A stretch of DNA of 64,000 bases, from assembly GCF_041381155.1 (NCBI RefSeq), contig NC_091134.1:40631338-40695337 (forward strand). Reading direction: 5' to 3'. Below are positions 23,285 through 38,200 of the stretch, one piece after another; positions within the stretch are counted from its first letter, which is position 1; every line of letters starts with the position of its first letter. The notes under the pieces were generated by a model. The model was given only the letters and a program-made list of their open reading frames with translations, did no database searches and had not been told where the DNA came from. Source of the stretch: Argopecten irradians (Eukaryota > Mollusca > Bivalvia > Pectinida > Pectinidae). A program made the translations under genes and the position numbers.

Positions 23285-26200
23285 GTAAGATGCCAACCTT
23301 GATAAGTTTTCATATTTACGAAGAATTCACTAGACCGACCACCAGTAGTTAAACTACACTATCAACCACCTTCCATTGTTAATCTAGAAACAAAAATATC
23401 GTAAAGAACAAAATTGTAAATGAATATCTTACAGAATTTTTCGAGAGGGTTAGTAAAGACATTGCCTGTTGCCCTATGCCTTTTTGCGACGAGATCCTAA
23501 AATATTCAAGATAAAATGCGACATTGAATATTCTAGAGTCTGCTGACCAGTGTAAGATTGGTATACTGTCTTAACAGTTTCCCTAAGTGACCCTTTCAGC
23601 TATACCAATCGATGTCCTACATACTTCAGTCTGGTTTTCAATCTTATCCGTCAAAGATCAAAGTGTGTGTTTATGTAGTAAATGTCCACTTTAAAAGATT
23701 GACATTAAAGTGATAGACCCATCGGGTCGCCTGATCCTAGCCAGTAATTCATGTCCCTGCTTATATACGTGTTGACCCCTATGTGCTTTTATATATGTAC
23801 ATACTTATTGATACCAGAATCGGCTATATCTTATCTTTGATATTGACCAATGCAGATAAAACCAATTTATGTGTAAACTTAAACGTCTACGACAAGCGAT
23901 AATATTTACATTAGTATTGAACATGTCTTATACTTTCCTCGACGAACAATCTATATGCCCTTCGCTCTACAATTTGCATCCCTTTTCAACATGAAAAATC
24001 CATACCGACGTTTCATTTGAGATGTTTATTTTAATCATATGGAATTCATACTTATTTTCATGCACTCAAAATCGATTAACTTGGATTCGAACATGAATGC
24101 TCTCAAAGGTATGAGATAATTTAAATGGACAAAAAAAAAGAAAACAAAAACATTGATAAGTAAAACACGTCTCATCGAACACGCTAACAACGGGTTCAAT
24201 ATTATAACGTTGTAATTTTCATTCCCCGGTTCCTATAATGTATTTTTGATAACTGTATAACGAATTATGTTTTATAACGAAGTGATGTCCTTGGTCATAA
24301 GAGGTTCGTTATATCCGTGTTGTGCAGTATTGTTATTGTTGATAAATGATGAAACTGATGGTTTGAAATTTGTAATAGAATCTTATTTTACATAAGTCAG
24401 GGTGTTGATTAAGTCTGGCGGTATCCTGTGAATGATATTATACTGTATATGCGTTTTCGTGTTGTAATACCAGACAAGACATTTTTATAATTGAGCTTTA
24501 CCCTGCAACTGGATATCGAATAGTGTATTTGTGTTTAGTTCGATGTAGAGCATTTACCTTTTACATATGAAACATGCTCAAGGGAAGGAAATTTAAAAGT
24601 ACATACAACCGTACTTTACTATTCAGTTTTAACATGTGTGGAAGTAGGGATTACTAAAAGGACAGTCACTGTCATGAATAGAGAAGATTATGATGTTATT
24701 TAACGTCATTGTCGGTACGTAGGCATGATATGGAATGTGTTATTGTGTCCGACCAACAGAGTGTGAGTGCAAATACACTTCTAATGCCAGGTCTGTTGTT
24801 CGGCTCAGGAGGTACCATTTTGTCAGTTCACGTAACTGTTTTACATTCACTAGGAGTTAATTTTAAAGTTAATAATGACACACTGATCGTATTTGACATT
24901 TCAGTGAGTGGTTATGTATGTGACTTGCATTCGGCCGGAGTATTAGAATCGATATGTGAACTGATAGATTCTACAAGTATAAGCTTAAAGGTAAACATGT
25001 TGAAATTACCATTTTGAATTGACGACCATTGAATTCAAACATGCCCGATTTCAATCTTTGTGAGTGGATTACTAATTCAAGTTGTTTACATACACAAGGC
25101 ACGATATGCTAAATAAAAGCAGAGCAAGGGCCGCTTTGACAGATTCGTATGTGTTTGGAATTTGAATATCACTTTAATAATCATGATTGCTAATTATGGC
25201 TGAATGCTATTAGGTACAACTGTTATCGATGTATGTATTTGTTATAACTGCCAGAAATGAACGAAAGATTTATGTATGAAAACTTTTATTTTCATGTGGT
25301 ATGATTATTATCAAAACTGCCAGTATTCAATGGGATTAATGGAGTTTGTGCAAGAGAAAAAAGGAAAATAAGTTCAGACAATTTGATTCAAATTCAAATA
25401 TCTTCGACTGTTATCAGTAACAGTTGAGATTTTAAAAGGAACTTATTCATTTGAAATGGAGTTTCCATAAGTTGCGATTTATGTGCTATTCGCAACCAAA
25501 ATAAAGACAACAGAAGAATTGAAAATCTTGGTTTCTTTCCAAAGATATATTTGGTTTCAACTTACAACCTGATAAATATAAATTGACAATGTTAACACAT
25601 TGCCTAAATGCAACAATTTTGCAGTATAACAAAATGTTGTTATATAAGAATAATAATGCTATTTTGGTATCGATTTCAAGAATGTAAACTATTTTATCTC
25701 TATCATATCTTTAATCAAAAATGTTATTCAAGTTTAATGCATTTAAGTAGTTTCTATTATGTGATAGTTTTTACATCCAAATGATATAAAAATGGAGTAT
25801 AAAGATAAGTATAAACCCTCCACATAAGGTATTGCTAAAAGCTTGCTGTATTTTGCATGAATTTGCTATTGTGCTATATAGTCTATAGTAAGACTGGATA
25901 TTTTGATTGACTTGAACGTATTACTGTATTTTCTGACTAGCATCCATTTCATCGACAATGCCTATCTGGTAGCCGTGGATTTGTGGCAAAAATATTCAGA
26001 AACATAATTATATTATAAAGGTCACTAAAGTTGAAGGACAAGGAGAATACAGATCAACGATATGCTGACCTAGAAATTAGCCGAGACGATTAGCTGTCAC
26101 GCTGACCCTAATACGGTTAATAAGGATTTCCACCTGATGTGATGTAACCCTATTGTTATAAGTCAGAGTAGGTCAACACTTGACCAAACAAGTTAAGTCA

Positions 26201-29200
26201 GCCAGGGCATATATAGGTCACTAGGTCAGTGGGGATTTACATGAAATTTTCATATGGTGTGATATCTTTCAAATGGTTTTCAAATATATTTTATACTTCA
26301 TAACTTGCATTGTCAGCTATCAGGTGGAACAAGAATTTAACCTGAAAAAAATGTCCTTTTGAATCTACTGACAAGAAGTTTTGAACCTACCAACTCATAT
26401 TTTCACCGTGTTGTTCCATGCTCTGGTTTTTGTCAAATCTCCTTATTCAATTCTTTTGGATGTTCCGTACAATGTATCAATAACTTGCCCTATAAGAACA
26501 AACAGCTATATAGATATGTGAAGTTTCTGTACATTTCATATTTCTTCTGCATTTACTGATGAAAATATCAACGTTTTCATGACTTCCAAACAAATAAATA
26601 ACTCTTTAAAACAAAATAACAGGGATGGTATTAAAATTTGATTATAAAATTTATAGATTATAAAGATGAATATCTCTGTGGGGGATTGAGGCACACAACA
26701 AAATTGATGTCTAAGGTCCACTTTATTGCTGTATATAAATAAGTTTAATACCACTCTCCATACTTTGAAGATATAACTGTTTAAATCATAAAGCCGTAAT
26801 ATGACCAGACAGAAATTTCATTGTTGTTAGGATTCAAATACCAGAACAATACGTTTTATTTAGAAATGACAATCTGTTGTCCGTATCGAATTTCCCAAAT
26901 TGATTTCCAAAGAGAGTAAATATAACATCGTACAAGGTCGATTTTACTGACATTTTCACAACACAGGTAATACATACAGGTAACCTATATATCAGTATCC
27001 TATACAAGGAAGTCTAGAGATCTAGTTTAAACACCAAGTATGCAAATGTATACTCGAATACATTTTAAAGCTCTTTTTATTGATCATAAACTGTTTAATA
27101 TATTTTCAATAGGGACTTTTTATGGACTTGCAAATGTAAGAAGTGTAAAACAAATATTCGATCAACCACACTGGTAGAGTAGTCTATACATGTATATCCA
27201 AAGTCAATTCAAAATTCAGATTGATTAAACGAAAACAAATATCATCAAGATAAAGTGCTAGTTATACAACCCTTAAGTTTCAAGGAAAGAAACATTTGCT
27301 TCGGATCATGTGCTCCGGAAGAATAGGATTTTTTTTCTGTTTTATAAACGAAATCATCCACCAAATTAATCTATCCAAAATTCAGTTTCATGAACAGCAT
27401 TATATGTTTTATGAAACTCTCGTTTGCCCTGATGACAGTAATTGCACCGATATAACATTACGTACATAAAAGGTTTAATCTAGTATATAAATATATAACA
27501 TTAATTTTATAAAATTCTAACTTCCAATTTGAACTCATTAATATATTGTCGAATTTGGTTCTTTGCCATAAACATGCTTCCAAAGAAGTTAGTTTTTTCG
27601 TAACGATGGATACCAATAACATTTGGGACTCTGTATTTCATGTATGAGCTTTTATATGCTTTAGTTTTTATATAGAACTTGAACTTCGTGTACTAAGAGA
27701 TTGATCCATTAATCATGTAAAAGGCGACTCGTGTTGGTATATCTACTGATGGTATTTAAAGTTTCGCAATCTTAACAGTAGTATGTTACCTGTAAGAAAA
27801 CCGAGTCAATATACCTGTGCCATATCTAATGTTTGGTCATTAAATCCCTTATCATATTTTCGTTGTTTTTTTTTACTCTTTCCATTCCAAATCGATCCCC
27901 TTATCACTGAATGTATTGAGAATGTTCGGCTTCACATACGAGAACTGCATTGAATTCTCTATCTTTTATAAAGCCTTTACACGTACTCGAGATAGGCACT
28001 TGGATGGGTGACACTTTCCGTCAACAAATACAACCCTTACATAAGTGTTGGTGCTTCTAGAAATTGGTTTTGTCATCACATATGAGAGCCTTTATAAGGG
28101 CATGCGTAATCGAGCAGTAATTTCGATTTTCTGCTCGTACATTTTAACACTGTACAGTAAATAGAATAGTTATTTGTGGGTAACAATATTACACCAGCCG
28201 GTGAAATGGTTTTCATTGGTCTTTTTGGATATGTTCTAATGAAAAATAGACTAAAATATACATAAACAATACCTCAAAAATATGCATGTGTAGCTTGATA
28301 AGCTAATACAAAGCCGAACTTCAAGCTAACAAGACTCTCGTGCCGTATCCCGTCAAATTCTCGTTTGTGAAAATCTTATGTGTATGGCTTGTGTCGTCGA
28401 TGAAGCAGAAAACGCTCACTCTTCAGGAGTCTTTGATTCTATAATGACTTTCTTACAGATTATCTATACTGAATTTTACGTCGTTTATGTTTGAACTTGT
28501 TTAGTCGGGTATCGATGCGATATTGGCATTGGTTAAGTTTTGGCTTATCGTTAGACCGCAATGATTTGTTCTACTCACTCCCCGCGCACTACTATCTTAA
28601 TCTAGTAGATTTATGAGAATCACTATGGGAGTGTGAAGAGTTCTTGAGGATTAAAAGCAGTTTTAAAATTACTATCACAAGTAGTTAGGTTAAACTTTTT
28701 TCGCATTTTTTTAAAACAAAAATAATAATAATAGCGTGAAACACGAAATTGTTAACTACAAATACATTGTATCCGTTTATCTTAAGCTGCGTTGTGTCCT
28801 TTGCTCTGAACTCTCAAATATTGTGAAAGTATGTTGAGAGTATTATATGTTTGTGCTTTACAATTGATATTTAATATACAGTAAAAGGCGTCAACAATGA
28901 TCTATTTGCATATAAGAATATTAGAGAATGTATTCAAATTTAATATTTTATTGAACAGTATTATCATTTTTCTTTCATCCCAATGAATTACATTTACTTC
29001 AAAGTATAAACTTTAATTGATGTTTAAAATATTCATCTTAAATATCATCTGAATTGAATGAGTCTGTTTTATATTCACAGTGCCTTTAATGTTTCATTAA
29101 AATTTAAAACTCCAGAAGTAGTTTAGAAGAAATCAATGACATTAATAGAGTACCTCCCGTTACCATTTCTCATGTTACACCCCTATTGTAAATACCAGAA

Positions 29201-32200
29201 CATTGTATCCTAAAACCACTTTAACCTCATGAAATTTAAATGTTTCAAAAAATATATATATATTGATACGATTTAATTGACAGTGACTTACACAGGTGGT
29301 ATTTGATCTGTTCGATCTTGTCCCGAATTATCTACCTGTATATTCGATTTACTTGCACAGGTAATTCACTAGGCAATTGGGTTAAACGGGGACATTGCAG
29401 ACGGTGCTTAGTGTATGTCATTATAATATACTGAAAGGCTGATAATACAACACCCTCCCAGTTACGTCGTATCTGTATGGGGTAAATCGGTCCCTTTAGA
29501 AATCTTATATAGGTATATATTGAATGACTTTGACTTAGTAAGTAGTTGGGAAGGACACCCGGTGACATGGGGCAGCTCGCCTGGGATATATAACTGTATG
29601 TGGTGATGGGTGTCGAAAGAAGAGACTTTCTCGTGGTGACTGGATCAAACATTACACCTGATCCATACGAAATGGCGTCACCACCTCTAGATGTCCATCT
29701 GGAGAAATCTCTAACCACTTTTCCACAGATCCCAGCACGACAGGTGAGAAAGTATTGTCAGACAGATATGTGATTTTCATATTGATTGGTTGAAGCTTTT
29801 GACGTTTATTTACATGCTATTTTTTATTTACATGTTCTTTATTAGTTGAATATAAAGTGATAAACCGTTACATATATTATACTTTGGTGTTCCAGAGAAG
29901 CTTTGTTGAATTTTTTCCTGTATATAAAGTGTTACGAGGTATGAGGCTCCTTTGATCGTTTTATTTTTAACGTGCAGATGGTTTAGTAACCGAGCTGTTA
30001 CCTAACCTATTTTACTCTAATATTTTTTGAAATTGTATAATGATAAAATAGTATACCAATACATGTCGATTGTATTACTTTCCTTTCATATCCCCCTATG
30101 CAATAGACACATTTTGAGTGCGTTGTCAACGACATATCTATATAACATTTTACAATGTATAGTTTGTATGGCATCTGTACTTTTGAACAGACAAGTAAGA
30201 TGGTTTGTTGGGGTCAATACACCAATCCAATAATAATTTGTGTTTGGTTATTTTATTTCATTTTTTTTCATTTTAACTTGCTTTGGTATTAAGACTGATT
30301 GCTGTATTTTACGACGTTTCTCCATGTATTTTATGGATAGTCCTATGACCGGCCAGGGTCATTTAAGGAAATTTAAGGTTTTGGTGGCTGATGGAATCAG
30401 TACCCGACAATAAGCTACCACCCTACTTACCTCCTGTTTCTCATGACCACTGCGCCCCATAGAACAATTTGGTGGCAGCCAGTGCACTGAATAACCATTT
30501 CATTTAGTTTGTAGCTAAATAACAATATTTGTCGAATTTTAAACCGGTGATAGCTTTGTTGTGTTGACAAGTTTTTTCTGTTCGATCATCGTGAGTTTTA
30601 CCACGTTGGCAATGATTGATGCGACGAGAATGGTAAATCGAGTGTATGTAATTTATTCTTTCACGAACAAGAAAATTAATTATACTTTACTGTTGTATGA
30701 GGATAATGCTACCGCTTTTCAATTACACACCACTGATATGGTTTATTAAATACCTCACTCATTGACATCAAATATAACGCCTTAATTACGTAGTTGAAAA
30801 ATGGGGATAAAACAGCTTGAATGAATTCAACACTCAATGAAACATTATTTATAGAATAGCATTATTGTATTCATAGATAAGTGTTGTTTGTCAAACTACG
30901 TCATTGTATATGAACAGAGGATACCATTTTCTAACAGTGGTATATATATATCAATGATAATTTCTAACCATGTTACACCAATGATTATTTCTAACCGTGA
31001 CACACCAATGATATTTTTCTAACCGTGTTATACCAATGATTATTTCTAACCGTGTTACACCAATGATTATTTCTAACCGTGTTACACCAATGATTATTTC
31101 TAACCGTGTTACACCAATGATTATTTCTAACCGTGTTACACCAATGATTATTTCTAACAGTGACACACCAATGATTATTTCAACTGATGTATTTCACCTG
31201 TTACACCAATGATTATTTCTAACCGAGTTACACCAATGATTATTTCTAACCGTGTTACACCAATGATTATTTCTAACCGTGTTACACCAATGATTATTTC
31301 TAACCGTGTTACACCAATGATTTATTTCTAACCGTGATTACACCACAATGATTATTTCTAACCGTGTTACACCAATGATTATTTCTAACCGTGTTACACC
31401 AATGATTATTTCTAACCGTGTTACACCAATGATTATTTCTAACCGTGTTACACCAATGATTATTTCTAACCGTGTTACACCAATGATTATTTCTAACCGT
31501 GACACACCAATGATTATTTCTAACCGTGTTACACCAATGATTATTTATAACCGTGACACACCAATGATTATTTCTAACCGTGTTACACCAATGATTATTT
31601 CTAACCGTGACACACCAATGATTATTTCTAACCGTGTTACACCAATGATTATTTCTAACCGTGTTACACCAATGATTATTTCTAACCGTGTTACACCAAT
31701 GATTATTTCTAACCGTGTTACACAATGATTATTTCTAACCGTGATATACCAATTATTATTTCTAACCGTGATATACCAATTATTATTTCTAACTGTGTTA
31801 ATTAATACCAATGGTTACATATGTCTAACCGTGTTTTTCCGCCGAGGTTGATAAAATATGTCTGAATTGTCCTCCTTTCATTTGAGTAAGCCTACTATAT
31901 TTAGCTTCAGCCATGATCAGGATGTGTATCAAGGTAGCAATAACTGACACCCGTGGTTCATTGAGAATTTGAAAAGATAGCATCTTTCAATATTCATAAT
32001 TGACAGAATGATGAATGAAAAAATACAATGATGTGTGTTTGTGTATTACGAAATGTTTGCTAAGAAATTAATAAACACGTACTAAGAATCTCATATAGGC
32101 GAGGCAAGCATGTAAGGAATCGTGAGCTATTTGGATGGCTCTACCAGAACATGTCATGCATGGCGAAAAGAAAATCTTCACGCCAATCTAATAAACTGCT

Positions 32201-35200
32201 TTTAAAATGTGATTAGTTTCGTTTTTTCTCTTTAACAGAAAATATCGTTGTTAAGTTTTGTTTTCATAACATTAATTAAAAGATATAAAAGATCTAAAAA
32301 CAAAATAATAAAAGATATGATTTTCTCTTTATAGTTAAAAAAATCTTTCTTGAAAGCAGAAATCATGTGTATAATCATATTAGTCATGAAGTTTACAATA
32401 GGGTCACCGCAAGCAAGGTTACTTAACAATATAATGTGATTTTGGTCAAGAAAATAAGTACATTTATATCTCTATAAAGCAATGAAGATAAGGTATTTTA
32501 CGAATGACCATCATTGTCTTTATTGTAAGGCAAGTGAATGTGTTTGGAAGCAGTTTGTACGTTATGCATGTAGTCCAGATAAAGCTAGTCCAAACAAGGA
32601 ACGATAATTAACTGTGTGGTAACAAGCATTGCATAGACTGACACCGACATACACTAACAACCAGGGATAAGATCACTAGTCCCTTTCATATTTCAATCAA
32701 ACTTTAAAGGACCAATATCTCCCTAAGCTGTGTATTATTAACTTAAACAAGCGGCCGACCTTCGACATATTGTTGAATGTATATACCAGTGTATTATGGA
32801 TTGGTGTACCTGTCATAACTCACTGTAATTATATATTTAATCAAGGACTCGTATCTTATGGAAGTCTTTACTGACTTCATTAAGAGTCAAGATAAACACG
32901 CCACATGTCGTGTCTTTAAACGTCTATTTATATAGCTTTTTCTTCATTTCAACTAAATTGATATTGATCATCATATAAAAGGGACAATTCGGTTTAAGAG
33001 TACATTAAAATATGCACATAATTCGGAAACAAACAAGTTCTAGAAGAAATTAGATAAGTTGGTTTTACTGTGATATGCCAGAAAAGCCCACTGTAGTGAA
33101 ATGTATGTGAAATTTTCAAATTTTAGCTTACTGTCCGCCATTACACACAGTGGTCGGATGTCTTGCATGCCGAGCCCTGGCCCTTGCCAGTGTAGTAAAG
33201 AATGTTTTGTCTAGAACTACTTCAATCGCTCTTACAGTAGTGTGATTACCTTATTAGATGCATGTTCTTGTCTAAAATTATTTCATCAACTCCTCAGTTG
33301 TTGTTTTGCAAATGTTTAACTTGCGTGACTTTGCCTTGGGTATGGGTACAGCGTACATGTTGTACCTGCTTAATCGTATTGATCAACAATTTGGAATTCC
33401 AAGGGTTTCAATAAAAATACTTAATATGAAATTTGTCAATATTTCTTGTTATATGTTTCATAAGGAATGTAGAACAATACATTGATGTCATATTTTGCTT
33501 CGTGGTTATGTAACAGATTTAGCCTCACTGAATTATCCTTTAAGCAAAAATGCTGTGATGCCCTTTGTTAAAAATGGACAATTAAATCAATGAGGTTTCA
33601 CCAGTGTGATTTTATTTTAACAATTTCAAAAGATGTTTTTGATGGGTCCTCTATATAATTGAGCTTTGTTGGTATCACCAACCAGATACAAATATAAGCA
33701 GCACACCTTTATACGATGGATATTATGCATTGTTTCTCGCTAAGTCTTCAATGTGGGAATGCTTGTATAACTGTTTCCCATACAATATTTGGTTTGATGG
33801 TGGAAAACACTGGAGAATCTGGAGAAAACCGACTACTGTCCAACTTTAGCCTAAAACTGGTGACCAAGGGGTAGATGGCTTACAGTTATTAAATGATGGT
33901 AAACTTAACCACTCGGCCTTTGTAAAAAAAGACTTTTTAAAATGCATTCGTCCACTACCTAACAAAGTGATAGCCTTAGACTAGGCGGGACTTTATTTAG
34001 AATTAATGGCGGTCTGGGTAGAGAGTAGGGGTATAAGACGTAAGAACCTGTTATATTCACAAGCAATGACGATAACAAGTCATTTATATGACGGTGGAGC
34101 AGACGTACATAATGTACAGCCACCATTAGTCTGGATACATTGACAGGTTTTCGCGTCCACAGCACCTCCTGGATTGATGTGTTCACATATAGAAAGTTAG
34201 ATATCACTTTATAGGGTAGACATATACTGCAAATAGTAGCACCAGTCTGCGGACTGCTGAGTATAGCGGTACTGTATAGGTAGACATACAGAGACTTAAA
34301 ATGTAGAGCATAGTGCCCTGGACTAGAATAAGCAGATATGTATTTTACATACTAAACTGCTAATTCATATCTGATAGAGAATGGCGCAGACAGAATGTTA
34401 TATGGGACGCAGGAAGGGTAAGATCAGAATCTTCACCCGAATCCACAGACCAATTTCAACACAAGACAATGGCGAGTCACCAGTCTCTATTGGGATAGCG
34501 TCAGTCATTGGAACACAGAAGACCGTCGTTATGCATCGACGAGCTTCTCGACCTAGGCCAGGCAGATCCAATACCTCCGTATATCAGGTTACTGTTCCCA
34601 TTGACAATGGCTATTAACTTCTTGTGTCTTATCGTGCTTTATAGAATAATATAGTATAGAGCATTTAAGATTTGATAGTTGGGCGTAGGTATCCAACCAG
34701 TTAACAATGACGTATTGGCAAGTTCCTCTAAGACTGTCTCTATAGGCAATGGGACCTCCAAACTTGTACACTGAAGGACAACATGGCGTGACTTTTCCGT
34801 AGATTTGCTAGAGCTTTTTACTGTGTGATATAGTTATTCATGATGGATGGTAAGCATGATCCTGTGAGGATTTAGCTGGAATGATGGAGGACCTAGGACT
34901 GTCCCTCCAGGACCTGTATCCGAGCCCTATGAGTCCCATAGGGCCAATTACAGCGTTCATCCTGGAGGGCACCAAAATGAAGACCCCGGATACTCCGGTA
35001 CAGTTCTTTATATATGTGTTTCAATTGACATAAAGACATAATTGGGATATAATTGGTACATGATGATTACTTGTGTAATTTATGTAATTTTGTCGTCGAT
35101 TGCGGTTCGTATCTTGTATGATTAGGACAATATAGTTTACCATAACCTAACCCTGAAATATATCCGGAAATTGATGAACTTAATGAGTTAAAATGATCAT

Positions 35201-38200
35201 CTGTGTTTAAATGGAATAATTACTTGTATCCTGTTTATCCGTAGCTTGTTCCATAGTAATCTGATCTTATTCTTACGTACTCTAAAATGGCACAATCTTT
35301 TGAAAAAAAAACCTGTTTACGTTTCTGCGTCATCATACACTTAACTAAAATAATAACACCATCATTGATCATGAAAACATATCATTCTCAGCAAATGTCA
35401 ACAAAATTCACCTACAAACTACATTGTACCTGCTAATGGGAGAAAGAAATATGAGCATGTAATGACATTAGACGGTGTATGTGACTGTTACTGGTAACGT
35501 TCTGGTTAGGTGGCATGGCATATGCTTAACGATAGTGCAATAATGATGATAAGTAACAAGTAAATAAACAAAATAAAATGAAATGCACATCATGATTATA
35601 TGATGTCTGCAAGAAGAAAGGGAAAAGTTTTTATTAGTGATGCTTCATGTTGGTCAAGGAAGTCCTATTTCATGAAAAAAAATGTTAAAAATGTCTATTG
35701 ATTTATGCGGAGGAAAAAACACATTTAAAAAAGTTTATAATATCATTACATGTTGAGCATGCGATATCGTTATAAAAAACCACAGAAACAGATATATGAG
35801 CAATAACCGGCTTTCTACTTTTTTTAAACTGTATAATGACAATTTTCAACTGATTTTAGCTTCCAGCCGTCTTGGGGCCAGTACCTTGCTTCTGATGGCA
35901 TTAATGTACATGCATTCACTGACAAAGAAAATCATTTATTTAAAACCTTAAACACTGTTTATATAGAAATGGACTTTTCTTGTAAAAATAACCTTAATGA
36001 AAATTTACTTTATTGAATCTACGTGCCTCGGGTTAATACATCATTGTGACACTCTCATTATTAATTTTAATTAATTACACCCTACTTAGTTCTAATCAAT
36101 TACCTATCCTTCTCCACCAGGACGAAGCGGGTTTAAAGAATGAAGAGGTAGTATGTTCGTTATCTGTAGTTCGGTTGTAGGGACTCACCTTGTAGTTGTA
36201 CTGTTACCATTGTCTATGTGGATTGGTAGTGTTCATGAAGTGATATAGTGGATGTCTTTCTAACCCAACACGTCATACAACAAGGGGAATTCTGGAGATA
36301 GATATCATCATCTGTTTTCCTGTCTGATTTTTAATGATTTAGTTATAGTTTGTGTCATAGACCTTATCAGTCATCAGCTGGTGTGAAAAAAATAATGCCC
36401 CATTTCAACCAGTTTTATTGTATATGCAAAAGTATTTGGTATCAGGCAAAGTCTATATCATGCTTGTTTAAAGTAAATCACTATTTGGATTTTTAAAACA
36501 AAATACCAATAGCTGTATAAGGAACCAGGCCATCCCGGTTACCAGGTTTTTGATACTCACAGCAGGTGGGCATCATTACCATGCGTTAACGGGATAGATA
36601 ATTCATTATTATTAGTTACATTTTGTGGTGGTCGGCTTCTTTAACTGTGGTATGAAAATGTATTTGTTATGATCCGATGTCGGTATACAACGCCTGTCAA
36701 TCCAATAAATCGATAACATTTCTGAGTAGCCAAGTAAAGTTAAAACACAGATTAAAAGTCTGTGTAATTTATTTGATCTACACGACATGATACATATCAT
36801 TTTCAACCTGTATTCAGCATGGCGCATTCACACACAGTTTCAAACTGGAGCTATAATGACACGTCCTGTCGCTTGGATCACATTATTGATTAGTAGACCA
36901 TTGTTTATGTAGTTTCTAGAGTCATGCTTTGTTTCGTGACAAACCATACAAAAATGAATTCTAACAAGATATCTACTGCCTCATTATCAATATCATTATA
37001 TACGTCATTATATCGTGTATTACAAACCTGATGTCTAAACTACATTATGAATATAAACATCAAATACAGAAAGTGGGCAAGTAGTTCCTATATTTTTTTA
37101 TGTTGTAAATGTACATATGCTGGGGTAGTTTTGTGATTTCCGTTTTAGTAATTATAATAATACATTTGCTAATTTCAAATATCCAAACGGCTGATGACAT
37201 CATGCAATAAACAAAAATAACCAATATAAAACCTGATTTACCTTCTGTCAATAGTTTTGGTATAAAAACAATATATATAATATTACAGCATTAGACTTGT
37301 TTCTAATAAGTAATACAATGTTTTAAGTGTGCTTTAGATATTACTTAGACGTAGTTTATTAATCAGTAGCTGTAACAAATTAGTTTACATTTTACTAACT
37401 GAATGCTTGTGTTCTTTCCAAGGTCCCCAGGAGCGGAAGTAGACCAAGGTTATTTAAGGTTTGCACATTTGTTCTGCAGATGGTGATGGTGTTTTGAGAT
37501 TCTTGGAAAGGTTTTTATTCCTTAAAGAGTGATATTGATAAAATATTTCTTTTTGGTGAACGAAACTCATTCAATAAATTATGAGTAACATACATTCGTA
37601 TAATATATTTTTCTGGTTTTAGCTCCGTCATATGTCCTTCAACACCGGAAGTCGAGCTAAACCACTAGATGATGGGGAGTTTTCGGTCAACCCGGAACCA
37701 GTACCATTTCAACCTCAAAACTTCATGTAAGTTTTATAGTGGTTTTTTATGTTAATTTACATTTCTTTATCTAAACAAGATACCGGGTATAAATATGTTT
37801 TTCATTAGACGTCCTTAGATCCGTTTTTTACGATCTTTTTTAGTTTTAGATGTTTAAACAGATTTTTCTATCAAACACAAGTGTTAAATATAGTCTTAAT
37901 TATAAATTTATTCTGAACATTTTATTCCCAAAACATTATATCAGTTTCGTGGATTTTTTTTCAAAGTTTATCCTAAAGTTTATTTCTCATCATAATTTAT
38001 TATATATAACAAGAAAAAATCGTTTTCTTTCTTTTTTTGTTTCTGATATTTCTCTTTTGCCACTTTTTAAGTCCTTAAATATTGTATTAGTAAAATACAA
38101 TATCAGGGTTTTCCACGTTTTTATAGACATCCATACACCTGATAGCAATAAATCAATTCTTTACTATTGACGAATGTTTGTGTATACACAGTAGATCGCA

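Noticed and set aside
24730-25017. Possible extra exon of the EF-hand gene
   Set aside because: Donor-like AAG|GTAAAC at its end, but no good acceptor or start context, no recognisable peptide, and the gene is phase-complete without it.
29332-29718. 128-codon minus-strand frame
   Set aside because: It lies antisense to candidate first exon 2 and its 5' flank; composition is unremarkable and there is no splice support.
30951-31811. Long open frames on both strands (MIISNRVTP, LEIIIGVTR and VRNNHWCNT repeats)
   Set aside because: They are by-products of a 27-bp tandem repeat whose unit is a multiple of three. There is no start context, splice site or domain.
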